Positions 33,662 to 45,500 of a DNA stretch of 64,000 nt are shown piece by piece; the first letter of the stretch is position 1, and every line of letters starts with the position of its first letter. The stretch is from positions 868,001 through 932,000 of the forward strand of contig BCIO01000003.1 of NCBI GenBank assembly GCA_001599975.1, given 5' to 3'. Both the position numbers and the translations under genes were made by a program. Source of the stretch: Cystobasidiopsis lactophilus. Its lineage: Eukaryota; Basidiomycota; Agaricostilbomycetes; Agaricostilbales; Chionosphaeraceae. The notes beneath the pieces were generated by a model. It had not been told where the DNA came from, ran no database searches, and saw nothing but the letters and a program-made list of their open reading frames with translations.

Positions 33662-35661
33662 ATGGAATCACTGGCGACTTGGGTTCGCGCTCTCCTCTAC
33701 AAAGCGTGTTGAGCCAAGCGTGCTGATAGGGTTGTGAGTGTCAACAGCTCGACAACGATTTGTCGTCGCCGATTTTGGCGCGGGTCAATGCCATCTGGAA
33801 CGACGGCGTGTCCTTGCGGCTCAGGCAGATAGCGTGGCGCTACATCAAGGTGCGTGGCCTCTCACAGTTTTGTCCGAGGCCAGAGACAGCGACTTGATTG
33901 CACGGCGATACAGGCCTCGCATAGGAATGACCCCGGGCGCACTCTGCTCGAGGCTCTGCTCGTCTTCTGTGCGTGCCACTTGCTCCCCTCTTATTGATTC
34001 GTCCTGTTGCAAGAATAACCGGTTTTGCTCTTCGCACAGTCGTGATCCGGCTCTGGCTGCAGTCCAGGACACGGTCCGAGTCGTCTGGCCGCAACTTTGT
34101 CAAGCTGTCGGAAAAGGTGTGTGGCTCTTCCCTTTACCCTATGCACCAAGAGCATTACATGAAGGCCCTGATCACCACAGGAAATCGATGAGCTCGTTGC
34201 AGATTGGCAGCCCGAGCCCTTGGCCATCAACCAGCAAATACCGGATGCCACGCCGCCCACCATTATCGGCGCGCCCACCCTACACTGCCGCGTCCTACCT
34301 TCCAATGCGATCAGCAGCAGCCCGGCTTTGGGACGCATGACCGGCTCGCCAGCGACCAACGAGCGCTCCGTGCTCAACCTCGCCTCCGCCAACTTCTCCA
34401 ACCTGATCGGCCACCCGCGCATCAAGGACAAAGCGCTCGAGTGCCTTCGCGGCTATGGCGTCGGCTCATGCGGGCCCTCAGGCTTCTACGGCACCTTTGA
34501 CGTGCACATGATCCTCGAGAAGTCGCTGGCCGAGTTCCTAGGAGCCGAAGCCGCAATCCTCTACGCCCAGGACTTCTCCACCATCTCCTCCCTCATCCCC
34601 GCCTTCGCAAAGAGAGGGGACATCATCGTCGCCGACCGCGGCTGCAACTTTGCCATCCAGCGCGGCATCCAGATCTCCCGCTCCAACGTCTACTGGTACG
34701 AGCACAACGACCTGGACGACCTCGAGCGCGTGCTCAAGCAGATTGACGCCGACTTCAAGAAGTCCAGGAGGCCGCTCACCAGGCGGTTCATCGTCTCCGA
34801 GGGCCTGTTCGAGTGCGACGGCCAGGCGGCGGACCTGCCTCGCTTGCTCGAGCTCAAGTACGCCTACAAGTACCGGTTGATCCTGGACGAAAGCTGGTCT
34901 TTCGGAGTGCTAGGCGCTACTGGGCGAGGGTTGACCGAGTTGTTCGATGTGGCGGTGCGTCGGCCTTTCGTCTTGCCTGCCCTTGCCATGAGCTGAATGT
35001 GTGGATGAGCGCAGGGGTCTGAAGTCGATATTATCTGTGGCTCTTTGGCGATTGGACTTTGCACCGGAGGCGGCTTCTGCGCGGGCTCCAAAGATGTCGT
35101 CAACCACCAGGTGAGCCGGGGTGCTTGGCCGATATGATGGGCTGCCCTCTTATCCAGGTGTTCTGCCTTTCACAGCGCATCAACTCGCCCTCGTACGTCT
35201 TCTCGGCCGCCTTGCCGCCCATGTTGGCCGCCTGCTCGACGGAAGCGCTGTACTATTTGACAACTCCCACCCTCAACGCGAACAACGTGCCCATGCTCCC
35301 TCTGGCTCCCCAAGAGGACAACGTTATCCTCATCCGCTCCGTGCTCGATAAACTCTCTCAGATTGAGATCCCCTCCGATCCCCTGTCGCCACTCATCCAC
35401 ATCAACGTCAAGCCCACCTCCAACGGGCCGGTCGAAGCTGGCTTCGCCGAAGAGAACAGGCAGCTGCAAGAGGTGGTCGACGAGGCCTTGTCCAACGGCG
35501 TGCTCATCACCCGCTCCGTCTACGTCGCCCACCAGGAGCTCGTCGTGCACCGCCCGTCCATCCGCCTCTGCATCTCCGCCGGCCTCACCAAAAAGGAGTG
35601 CGAGAAGGTCGGCAGCGTGCTCAAGGCCGCCTTCAACAAGGTCATGAAGAAGCGGTCGTGA
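33662..35661 (+). CDS. LCB1: Serine palmitoyltransferase subunit 1
   Basis: Non-catalytic partner of LCB2 in the ER enzyme that condenses serine and palmitoyl-CoA, the first step of sphingolipid synthesis. N-terminal exons give SSPILARVNAIWNDGVSLRL and RYIK, then SHRNDPGRTLLEALLVF (the conserved NDPxRTLLE before the membrane span). The fold-I PLP-transferase part follows: LNLASANFSNLIGHPRIKDK, GYGVGSCGPSGFYGTFDVH, RLILDESWSFGVLGATGRG. Where LCB2 has the PLP-binding Lys, this protein has DIICGSLAIGLCTGGGFCAG without it, as in all LCB1 proteins. The Cys in GSCGPSG is the position altered in human SPTLC1 neuropathy (C133). C-terminus IRLCISAGLTKKECEKV. The start at 33662 (MESLATW then an intron of about 63 nt) is probable, not certain. 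Confidence 0.92.
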
Positions 35662-35946
35662 TAGCCCGTGCTGTGCCCTCCGTCCGCCATATTTCACCCG
35701 ATCCAAGCGGCCCTCTTAATTTGGAACACCTGTACCTCTAGACTTCTTTGCCCACTCATCATCGTAATTGCACAGTCGGCCTTAGGGTTCTCAAACTGCG
35801 TGCTTACTACCTGCCTTGGGCACTTCATCGCCGACGGCGGCACAATTTGACCGACAGCTCACTCGGGCGGCTTTGCCCGAAGCCGACGAAGCATTGACAC
35901 CTTTTGGCTCTTCTTCTCACCCGCAGTTCAATACAGTACCAACAAC

Positions 35947-37401
35947 ATGGTCGGGCAACATTTCAAGATCGGCGGCCAAGCCCTCTCGCCAATTGGCTTC
36001 GGCGCTATGGGCTTCAGCATTGCGTACGGCACGGCAAACAGACAAGAGTGCTTTGACGTGCTCGACAAGGCCTTGGAACTTGGCTGCACCTTCATCGACA
36101 GCGCCGTTGTGAGTTGTGTCGCTTTGGCTTTGAATTTGACACTCATCGGCGTTCAACTTGACTGTAGCTTTATGGGGCTGGGCGTAAGTTTCTCTTGCCC
36201 GTGCCTGTTCTATGTTGCTCACTCAAGCTACGCCGCTGCAGACAACGAGGAACTTCTTGGCGAATGGGTCAAGTCGCGGAACGCGCAGGACAAGGTGCTC
36301 ATCGCTAGCAAGTGCGCGTTCGTGATGGACTTTGAGACCAAGGCGCCTACCGGCGAGATCAGCAACACGCCCGAGCACATCAGAGAGTACCTGGGTGAAG
36401 ATGGTCTGCTTGCCTTTCATGTCGCCGTTGCTGAAAGGTGCCATGGCGAATCCAGCCGCTAGCACCAAACGCCTCGGCTTTGCTCCGTCGCTGTACTACC
36501 TACATAGGATCTCTCCAGATACTCCTATTGAAGAGTCAATGAAGGCGCTCGAGGAGCTGAGATCGGAGGGCAAGGTAAATCTCCCCATCCAGTGGCCTTA
36601 CCTTTTTCGCTCACGATGCACGCCGATCAGCTCAAGTACATTGGGCTTTCCGAGTGTTCGGTTGAAACCCTCCGAAGAGCTTCCAAAGTCGGCAAGGTCG
36701 ATGCAGTCCAAGTCGAGTATAGCTTGGTGTGCTCGTCGCCCTGATCCGCGCCTTCAACTTCATTGACCGAGTTGACCCTGCAGTTTGAGACTTTCATCGA
36801 AGGACCCGGGGGCCTCAAAGAGGCTTGTGACGAGCTGTAAGGCCCAGCCTCCAGGATGTGCAAACTTGCGCTGATGGTCACGATCGCAGTGGCGTGCTCT
36901 TGGTGGCCTATTCTCCACTCGGCCGAGGCATCCTCACTGGCGCTGTCCGTAATTTGCAAGATGTGAGCTCTGCTGAGAAACTGCTGACGAATCTCCGTTG
37001 ACAACATGAGCCAGCTGGAGGACGGGGACAGCCGGAAGGCTGGCTACTTTCCTCGTTTCGAGGAGGCAAACCACAAGAAGAACATGGAGGTGTGTGCGAT
37101 CATGGATCTTCCCTTATGCTTAGAGTCTCACTGTCATCGGATGCAGCTTGTGGACCAGCTGGCGGCCATCGCTAAGACCAAGGACGTCTCGGTGGGTCAG
37201 CTGGCGCTCGCTTGGACGGTGGCGAACGGCACCTTGCCCATTCCCGGCACTAAGAAGGTCCAGCGCCTAGAAGAGAACTGGGCGGCCAAAGATATTGACT
37301 TCACACGGGACGAGCTGGCCCAAATCCGCAAAACCATCGATGGCTTCAAAACAGCAGGCGACCGGTACACTCAGGCATTCATGGATCAGCTGGACAAGTA
37401 G
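35947..37401 (+). CDS. Aldo-keto reductase
   Basis: NADPH-dependent reductase with the (beta/alpha)8 fold. The start at 35947 opens MVGQHFKIGGQALSPIGFG. The tetrad can be followed across exons: Asp in GCTFIDSA, Tyr in the small exon giving LYG(A)G after an intron, Lys in KVLIASKCAF, His in YYLHRISPDTPIEES. Further family words are YIGLSECSVETLRRA, VLLVAYSPLGRGILTG and the NADPH-binding tail GTLPIPGTKKVQRLEENWAA. It resembles the pyridoxal-reductase/YakC-like group of fungal AKRs. About 8 exons, roughly 330 aa. It follows LCB1 on the same strand after 285 nt. Confidence 0.9.
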
Positions 37402-37530
37402 ACTCGTACATGCTAGATGCTTCTAAATCTGCAATGCATGAATACAAGATCGATGCGATTATTATACTCAAAATCTAAAGGGCTTTGAATAGTGTCCATT
37501 GATGATGGTCTAGCAAACGTCTTCTTTGGT

Positions 37531-38149
37531 CTAGAACTGCTCGCGACGGTACCTCTTCATGCCTCCAACACCGGTGCTGTGGTCGTCGTCAATTCCGTTG
37601 CCCTTTGAAAGCACAATCAGGGACTCACTTTGTCAGCGTCGGTTCAGGGAAAGCCGCCGTTGCCTCCGAGGCCAGGGATCCGGTTCTGTGCCGGATTTTT
37701 AGATATATGCTAGTAAGTAGACTGTCGATGTACAACTTACACTCCTTGGACAACAGATCCGGCCATTGTGGGCTGGCTCGAGCCAGACATGCCAGAAAAG
37801 TAGGACGCCAGAGATGACACGATCGATACAGCCGAGGGCTGAAAGTATACTCTCGATAAGCTATCTGACTCTCCAGATGATTGAGGAATGGTAACATACA
37901 CCAGAGACGGTGCTGGTGGCCGAGGCGCCTTCGACCTGTGAGACAGCGGCCAGTGAGCTCGAGCCAAGTGCGAGGCGAGACCAAGAAAGACGCCAAACGC
38001 ACGTAGACCACATCCGAGCCAGAGATTACATAGCTGACGCCAGACACATAATCAACCGCCGAACCACTGTAGGAGCTGGCGTAATCGGACTGAGACTGGG
38101 CAGCGGCGAAGGCGGCAACGAGCGAGAGGGCAGCCAAAGTGAATCTCAT
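37531..38149 (-). CDS. Small secreted Ser/Val-rich protein
   Basis: The start at 38149 gives a classical signal peptide (MRFTLAALSLVAAFAAAQSQ). The mature part is Ser, Val and Gly-rich (DYASSYSGSAVDYVSGVSYV; AVSIVSSLASYFSGMSGSSQ) with no Cys seen. After short introns the C-terminus reads NRIPGLGGNGGFP and then GNGIDDDHSTGVGGMKRYRR, with a TAG at 37531-37533. Roughly 110-120 residues from four or five exons. It looks like a small cell-wall or secreted protein of low complexity. No family is recognised. Confidence 0.65.
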
Positions 38150-38776
38150 TTTGCTTTTGATGGTGAGGAGCAAGACTAGTTTTACAAAGGCGATGATGTC
38201 TCTTGTCATCTGACCTGATCAATCGTCGGCCAGGGCCGCAAATTTCGTCGAGCCAGCGTATGACGCAACCGCGGCTAGATCATGGCAAAGAGGCCTGTGG
38301 CCCCAACATGACGGTGAAAGGACGGCAGGAAGTCGTAGCAGTAGGGTTTGCTGCCAGTCGAAGTCAAGGCAGGCGAGCCGCCTTTGACTTTGACTTTGAT
38401 TGCATCGCCTACGCCGACTCGTGGTTGCCCACGATTCAGCTCCGCTGAGGGCATAAGGCCCTCAACCCGACGAATGCGCCGAACCACACTGGAGCCTCGG
38501 TACCCTGCCGAAGCAGGGCTCCTTGACGGCCTCAGTGGGTGGCAAAACGAGGTTTGAACTCCCGTTGCTGACGTTTGCCCCAAATACGCCCCACAAGGAA
38601 CAAACCCTGCACCTGGAGTTCTGTGTGAATCGAGAGGAGGGTGGCGGCAAAGTTGAATGTGCGAGTTGCGGTTGGTGGCGAGGGGCACTCAGAACGTCGG
38701 TCGGCGAAGATTCGCTGCACATGTCTATCGTAGTGCACAAGAACGGAGGATACTATCTACACAGAGAAAGAGCGAT
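38150..38776. other. Intergenic gap of about 630 nt
   Basis: Between the secreted-protein start (reading left) and the stop of the next minus-strand gene. Frames of about 90 residues occur on both strands at 38462-38792 without motifs. A tRNA-like string (GGTTTGAACTCC near 38550) was examined and has no matching arms. I see nothing supportable. Confidence 0.5.
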
Positions 38777-41150
38777 CTACTTCTGCACATGAACGTTTGC
38801 AAGATTCAGCCCGGACGAGATTGGTTCCACCTGAGACCAGCCTTTGTCGCCGCGAGCGATGTAACCACAGGCTGTGTCTCTAGCAATCACGTCGGCCGCT
38901 TCATCTTCTCCCACCAATTGACAGTAGGCCAAAGCTCTTCTTTTTTGATGCTCAAGTTCGCGTCCGCGGGTGCGGTGGGTATCTTCTGGAACCACAGGAT
39001 TGCGCAACAGTTTCCACGGAATGGTGCTGTTATCGGAAGCCCATCGTGGAAAGGTGTGAGATGCTGGGTGGGACTTCTTTGCTCCGTCTTCCCAGAAACA
39101 GCCGGATCGTTGCATCTCTTGACAAATGTTGTCCAGTCGTTGGCTGAGGAATTTCTCGATGTACTGCCGGGAGCTCTTCTTGGCCAGAATAAGAGAAAGT
39201 TCTAGCGTGGTGTCCAACACGTAAGACGCATTGGTGTTCAACATGGTGGCTCCACAAGGGACGACGAGAACTTCCGCCTGCTGTCCGTCGATGCACTTCA
39301 CCACCGCCTTACATCGGTAATAATCCCGGCAAACGATGGACATCTTGGGGCTGTCAAAAGCTTTCTCTGCTTCCTTGAAGCTGAGCCTGGCCAAGAATGG
39401 GCTGACGAGCTGACGAAAAGCTTGTGCGAGGGGCTTGTCTAGGTCTCGCGACACAATCCAGCCTTTCTGTGGGGCATTTGGGTTCAAATGGTGTTCCTTC
39501 GAGATTGGACCGATTGGTTGTTCCATAGCAAGCTGGGCAAGCTTTGCGGGCAAACGCCACATCACCACTTGACCGTTGACCAGGGCGAAAAGTTCGCCAG
39601 TTGCGAGATAGTGCTCGATTTCGGCTGAGTGGTGCGGGTTGGACTCTGGCAAGTTTGGCAAGTGCGCGCGGAGATGGTACTTTTTTGCAATTCCGCGCTC
39701 GTATCTTTGGAGCGGTTGAACTTTAGCTTCCTTTTGTATTATTATAAGTTGGACATAAAAACGTACCCAAAGGCTTCTTTGCCAATGTCTGAGTGGCTTC
39801 CGATCCCAAGTAGGATGAAGAGTGGGTGAAGACCCGAGAAGGAATATAGTGTGTGGACGATATCTTCCTCTAAAGACGCCACCCAAGCAAAAGGTCTGAC
39901 AATTGACACGAATGAAGCTCCAGATGCTGACGCGGTCTTTTCGAGCGCCTGGATTAGCTTTTCGCACAGCGCCCGATACGATGTGCTGAAGCTCTGAAGC
40001 CGCCAATCGCTGAGGAAACGACCAATGGCAATGGGTTCTTGATTGATTCCAGGGGCGATGTCAACCCTGGCCCATTCTACTTTGATCTCGCAGACGGCGG
40101 GTATGTCGAGCAGTAGTTGCCGGTCGGCCAACCCAAGGGAGCCGAACCCGAAAGTGCGCCGACCTTCTTCGGGGATGGCATCCCCCTAATGGAGTACAGG
40201 CGTGCCACGAGACAGGAGGACATGGCAGGAGAGGAGGGCATGGATGCCGCAGCCAACAACGACGACAGGACGTTGAGTAAAGGATCGAGCCGCTCGAGAG
40301 AACTCGTATCGCTTTGAGCGCAGCTGGTAGAGCGCAACAGCGAAGTGATATTTGTCGATACTGGCCAAAACATCGTCAGACAATGAGCGCAGACCGATCG
40401 CTGTCAAGATTCCATGCGCCTGTTGGACCGCTTCACGAATTTTGGTATCCGCCACCTGCTTCTGCTTGATGTTTTGCCAAGTCTGGCGATTATCTGGGTA
40501 CAGCTCGAGCGCCGTTAATTCGTAGCTCTAAGGCTCGTGTGAGAATATGAATTCAACAGCAAAGACCAAGACAAACTCACTTCCAAGAGAGAGCGTACAG
40601 AATCACAAAGCGCCAATTTACGCTTGAAATCTTGGACGGGCTGCGCCAGTCGATCGACATTCCCGCGCGCTTCATCACCTAAGTGGCTCGAAGGTCGGTT
40701 CAGCGCACGAACTTCGTTCTCTAACTCGGAGACTTGAGACTCGTGCTGCGATACAGCTGATCTGAGAGCCGTCTCTCGAGTCAGCGTAGAGCGCAGAGCG
40801 GGCGCAGTGTGCTCAAAGTCGCGCAATTGAGCTTGCGCCTTCCGCAAGGCAGTCTGCTCTTCGCCCAAGCGACCGACAAGAGCTTCTACGGTGACTAAGT
40901 CTTCTCCGAGACGCCTGCATCGCAAGCGATAATAAGAGGCCGACAGATCTGGGTGAGGCAGGATGACTTCGATTGGCACATTGTTTGCGTGTCTGACTTT
41001 GCTGTCGTGAAAGCAATCGTAGTTTTTCTTCCAAAAAGCCCGGAGTTCTGCCTGATGAGCTATTAGTGTCGGGTTTCGGTGGCAAATCAGTTGGCCGCTT
41101 ACTAGGTGGTAGCCGCCGAGAGGATACGCAGCCTGATGGACTGGCGGCAT
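38777..41150 (-). CDS. Unrecognised coiled-coil protein, about 710 aa
   Basis: The start at 41150 (MPPVHQAAYPLGGYHL) joins across a short intron with a good branch site (CTAAT) to AELRAFWKKNYDCFHDSK. Residues about 70-160 form a coiled coil (LGRLGEEQTALRKAQAQLRDFE; SQHESQVSELENEVRALN). A helical middle follows (VQQAHGILTAIGLRSLSDDVL; IDKYHFAVALYQLRSKRYEF), then a mixed alpha/beta C-terminal half with no family words that I know (WLPLKLAQ-like segments, IVCRDYYRCKAVVKCIDG, AEVLVVPCGATMLNTNASYV, KSSRQYIEKFLSQRLDNICQ). No signal peptide or membrane span. It starts head to head with RPC5. A distant homologue search is needed to name it. Confidence 0.7.
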
Positions 41151-41709
41151 TCCTGGTCTGATACGTCGATTGGAGGATGCAGAGCAACCTGGGAGACGCT
41201 GGGAGAACCCCAAACAGGAACGTCTTCCAGACAGAAGCAAATAGAAGCGCCTTCGGTCCAGCCAAATTACACATTTACACACACATCGAGGCTGAAACAA
41301 TTGACGCAGAGTGTGTGGTACAGTCCTGGCGAACACCGCAACACTTTACACCCAGACTTGTCTTGCGCTCCAATTGAGGCCGAGAAGATGGAATGCGGGC
41401 GCGACTTTGTTGTCAGTCAGCAGCCTTCCTTTCTAGCAGCAAGTGTCGTCCCACACAGTGGGGATAACGAAGGGCCATTTGCGCAGGAGGCTACACGCCG
41501 CGCTCAGTTCCGAAATGCAAAGTCGAACGGCAGACTGATGCTGCATCGCTGCTCTGCAAGCTCGACCAGTCCGACGATCCTGCAAGCACGCATAGACCGC
41601 ATTCAATTCAAAGCATCTCAGAAGCAATCCACAACCGGCAGCTGATCATGGCCCAGGGTCAACAAATTTTGGGCGGCTTCGTCTGCGCCGGCCATCATCG
41701 TTCGCAGAA
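41151..41709. promoter_or_regulatory. Divergent promoter, coiled-coil protein / RPC5
   Basis: About 560 nt between the two start codons. Open frames on both strands here have no features. Shared promoter region, no defined site. Confidence 0.5.
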
Positions 41710-42804
41710 ATGGAGGTCGACAGTGATTCCGAAGACGACTTGTCGAATCCTTGCGTCAAAGTGAGCATGTTCTGTCCAGTTGCAATGGCACCAAGCTCAA
41801 GGGCAAAGCGAGCGCCAGACCATCCCAATTTATATGACCCAGCAGCTCGCCCGTTACGCTACGCTGCTCGAGTACCCGCACAAGACGCCAGAGCCGTCGC
41901 AGGAGCCGCTGCTGCCGCCCTCGCTGCGGGCCAGGCCAACAGCGCCCAAGATCACCGCCCGGTCCAAGCCAAAGGTCGGCAGGTTGGAATTGTCGGTGCC
42001 GCTCGAGGTTGAGGAGGGGCGGAGCGAGGGCCGGTTCAACGTGGAGCGGGCCAAGGACTTTGGCATCGACGCCAACCCGCCTGCGTACGACAGCAAGGGC
42101 AAGCTCAAAGAACGGGCGCCGGCAGAGGACGACCGGGTGCTCAAGCAGATCACCTTGCGCGGCGAAGTCGTCCCAGACCAGACCAACTACTGCGTGGCCG
42201 TGTTCAAAGAAAGTGAGCTGCTTTCAAGTCTCATTGCACCCAATGCCAGGTCTCATGGCTTTCGAATCCAGACGAGCTGCATCTGACTCCCTTGACGCAA
42301 ACCATCCAGCTCCGGCCGGAGCTCGCCTACCTCGACAACGCAGCTGCTCGGCAAAACGCACTCAAGCAGCAGGTGCGGCATGGCGGTCCGTCAGCGAACT
42401 CGGGCGCAGCTGGGGACGAGTCGTCTGGCGACGAGGACGACCATTTCAAAGACCCAGACAACGCTGGCGCGCTCCCACCCAAGAAGAAGTCCTCTTCGGC
42501 TTTGAAAGGTCCCAACCAGCCTCGCGTCAATCAAGTGTCCGTCAAGGCCGAAGCGGGCGGGTCGTCGGCAGGTCGAGGCCAGTTCAGGGACCAGGCTACT
42601 GGCCGCCACGATGGCTCGCTGTTTGCGCCGCTGAGGGCGGAAGAGAGCGAGAAGTGGGAGGGATTGGAGTACTACTCGGCCGCCACAAGCAAGAGCAACG
42701 ACCTGTTCGAGATGATGTTCAGCGACAGCCGGGAAAAGCTCGAGCTGCTCACGAAGACGACGCAGCACTTGGACTTTGGCCCCTCGCCCTTGTCTTTGCT
42801 TTAG
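41710..42804 (+). CDS. RPC37: RNA polymerase III subunit RPC5 (Rpc37/Sin family)
   Basis: Subunit of the TFIIF-like Rpc37-Rpc53 heterodimer of Pol III. The acidic start MEVDSDSEDDLSNPCVK splices (intron about 41761-41820) to TIPIYMTQQLARYATLLEYP, the hallmark IPIYLT...L..LQYP of the family. Also seen: KPKVGRLELSVPLEVEEG, NYCVAVFKE joined across an intron to DELHLTPLTQTIQLRPELAY, and a C-terminal WEGLEYYSAATSKSNDLFEM. The spacer between (about 42390-42560) is acidic then Lys/Ser-rich and probably disordered. About 320 aa, two introns. It acts in the nucleus in transcription of tRNA and 5S genes. Confidence 0.9.
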
Positions 42805-42954
42805 ATTTCCACTTTGCATGGTCTCGGTCTCCCTTGTAACACCACTACCCATTGCATTTTTGGCGCCTCGGACCGCATGATTTTTACGCACTTCATTCCG
42901 CCTCGACCTTCTGCCTGCTGTTGCCTTTGTATTTGGTTTGAGTCTGCAGTTGAC

Positions 42955-45374
42955 ATGTCTCAAAGGGTGCTGCTGAGGAGTGCCGTCCGTCACTTCTCGC
43001 AAGCGCCAGCTGCCGCTGCCCGCGCCAACAAATCAGTTCCGGCGGGTTGGAAGCTGGCCTTGACTTCCGCTTTGGCTCTGTCCCTCTCGACGCTCTACTT
43101 TCAGACGCCTTCAAAGCTAGAAGAAGCCCAGCCCATCCCTGACAAGCCCTTGCGCCCTGTGAAAGCAGGCCAGAACAAGTTGATCAGCTGGCAAGAGCTG
43201 CAGAAGCATCGAAAGCCTGGCGATTGTTGGGTCGCTATCGAAGGCCAAGTCTACGAGTAGGCTCCATTTACATGTTAGATCTCTCCTTGTGGGCAGAAGC
43301 TGAGAGCGCTTGAAGTGTATCTGACTTCTTGTCAAAGCATGTACGTTTAGCCGGCTGTGCTGGCCGCAAGGTGCGAGAGCTGATCTTCTTCTACCAGCCT
43401 GGAGGTGCCAAACCTATCCTTTCAGCTTCTGGATCAGATGCAACGGAGATCTACAAACCCATTCATGCGCGTTTGTCCCGCTTGTCTCTCTCCAAGCCAA
43501 AAAGCTAAAGAACGGTACAGCCACCCAACACGATAGAAGAGAATCTGACCCCAGAACAGCATCTTGGACAGCTGGACGCCAGCACAGTACCTGCTAAAGC
43601 GAAAGGTCCAACTTTGGCCGAGCGGGTGGAAGAACGCAGAAAGAAGCTGCCGCCTGTCGAGGCTATGATCAATCTGCAAGATTGTGAGCTACACTACTTA
43701 CTTACTGCAATCCTTTGCGTTCTCAGAGTGTGTTCATGAACAGTCGAAGCGGCGGCCGAGAAAGTGCTGCAAGCTTATTGCGCTTTGCCACCGGACCAGG
43801 AGCTGAAAGGGCTGTCAAACAGCGGAAGCGATAGTCAAGCGTTCGCCTACTATCGATCAGCAGCAGACGATGAAGAAGGTAGCAGTCCTTTCCGACTGAC
43901 CAGTGTTGAGTCTGCAGACTCACGTCCGCGCACGAAAGGATACCAAAAGAATCGATCGAGCTGGAGCTTTCTTTCATTTCTGCCTGCGGTACTGGTTCCG
44001 GTCCAGGACATTTCTTACGAGTCAGTGCTGTTGCTTTCCACTTTCAAAAGGCATTTCTCAAGCGCCGCGGGCACTCGGCAGTACAACCTTCCTTGGTACC
44101 CCTGTTCACATTCCCGTTTACGTGGCACCTATGGCACTAGCTCGATTGGGTCATCCGAACGGGGAGAAGAATTACACCGAAGGGACGGCGTCGGTGTCTG
44201 GCGTCCAAGCTATTGTGTGCCGTCTTTGTTTCGATCCTTCTGTGCCAGTAGCTCACCAACTGGGCATGTTTGCAGAGCAACAATGCCAGTTGCTCCTTGG
44301 ACGAGCTGGCAGAGTCTAAAAAGGCGCAAGAAGCAGCAGGCAAGAAAGTCACATTTTGGTTCCAGCTTTACGGTGAGCCTGATCCCCTGTTTGCGTGCTA
44401 CCCTTCCACGGGACTTACAATTAGATGACATCAGTTAATCGAGACCGAGCCAAGTCGGAGGTCAACATCAAGAAAGCCGTCGAGTATGTCTAATGCTTTA
44501 TCGTTGCTGTCAACGCTGAGTAGTGCCGCACTTGCAGCTCTGGGTGTACTGCAATAGTGCTTACTGTCGATGCTCCTGTTGGTGGCAAGAGAGAACGCGA
44601 CCTACGAGCTAAAGGCGACTACTTCGATCCAAACTTGGGCGCCAGCACGTCAGTGGCGGGAGCACAATTCTCCTACGTGGATGCCACGATAGAATGGAAA
44701 GATCTGGACTGGATCAGAAAGTGTGCACCAGGTCTACCAATCCTCATCAAGGGTGTTGGTAAGTGGTCCTTCTGCTGAGATAGAATGTGGCTCACAAGAG
44801 ACTCAGGTCGGGTGGAAGACGTTGAGCTCGCAAAGAAGTATGGCGCTGATGGTGTTGTGTTGAGCAAGTACGTCGTCTCCCTTCTTGGATGAAAGCGAAG
44901 CTGAGGCATTGAACAGCCACGGCGGGAGGCAAATGGATTGGAGCCCACCACCCCTTGCCACCCTCATCAAACTCAGAAGACAGAAGCCGAGTCTCCTCGA
45001 CGATCCCACATTTGAGGTGTTCCTTGACGGCGGCATCCGCCGGGGATCAGACGTTGTGAAAGGTTCGGCCGTCCCCCTTGCTTTCTGGCCTTTTGGCTAA
45101 AACACAGTAATAGCTTTATGCTTGGGTGCCACTGGCGTCAGCGTTGGTAGACCTTTCCTCTATGCGCAAGCGTGTTATGGCGATAAGGGCGTCCGACGGG
45201 TCTTTGACAGCAAGTGTCGCCTGTTTTTTAATTCCATGTTGCGTGCTGACATTGCAAGCAGTCTTGGAAGAAGAGATACTGCTGACCATGCGATTCTTGG
45301 GCGCCAAGAGCTTGAAGGAGCTCAGACCTGAGTTGCTTGAACTTGCGCCTGGGCTATTAGGCGAGGCCATTTGA
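42955..45374 (+). CDS. CYB2: Flavocytochrome b2, L-lactate dehydrogenase (cytochrome c)
   Basis: Oxidises L-lactate to pyruvate in the mitochondrial intermembrane space. The N-terminus is a matrix-type presequence (MSQRVLLRSAVRHFSQAPAA) followed by a sorting membrane span (LALTSALALSLSTLYF), as in yeast Cyb2. The cytochrome b5 domain includes SWQELQKHRKPGDCWVAIEG and FLSKH joined across an intron to PGGAKPILSASGSDATE (heme HPGG). The FMN domain: AFAYYRSAADDE, FHFCLRYWFRSRTF, PVYVAPMALARLGHPNGE, VTFWFQLY, IVLTVDAPVGGKRERDLR, PILIKGVG, NHGGRQMDWSP (catalytic His), DGGIRRGSDVVKALCLGATG and GRPFLYAQACYGDKG. The tail LLTMRFLGAKSLKELRPELL ends at 45374. A dozen or so short introns, one after nearly every motif. 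Confidence 0.93.
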
Positions 45375-45500
45375 AGTCACTATAATAGAGATTCTTTGAA
45401 ATAGTTGTTTAATATATATTCCAACAATATCCTCGAGGCAATAGCCTATATCCCTTACACACATCTAACAAGCACGTTAATCTAAAGTGGAGAATCTAAT

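Noticed and set aside
38520-38580. Possible tRNA T-loop (GGTTTGAACTCC)
   Set aside because: No acceptor, D or anticodon arms could be formed around it.
38523-38792. An 89-codon plus-strand frame overlapping the end of the coiled-coil gene
   Set aside because: No family features; it overlaps the antisense stop region of a better-supported gene.
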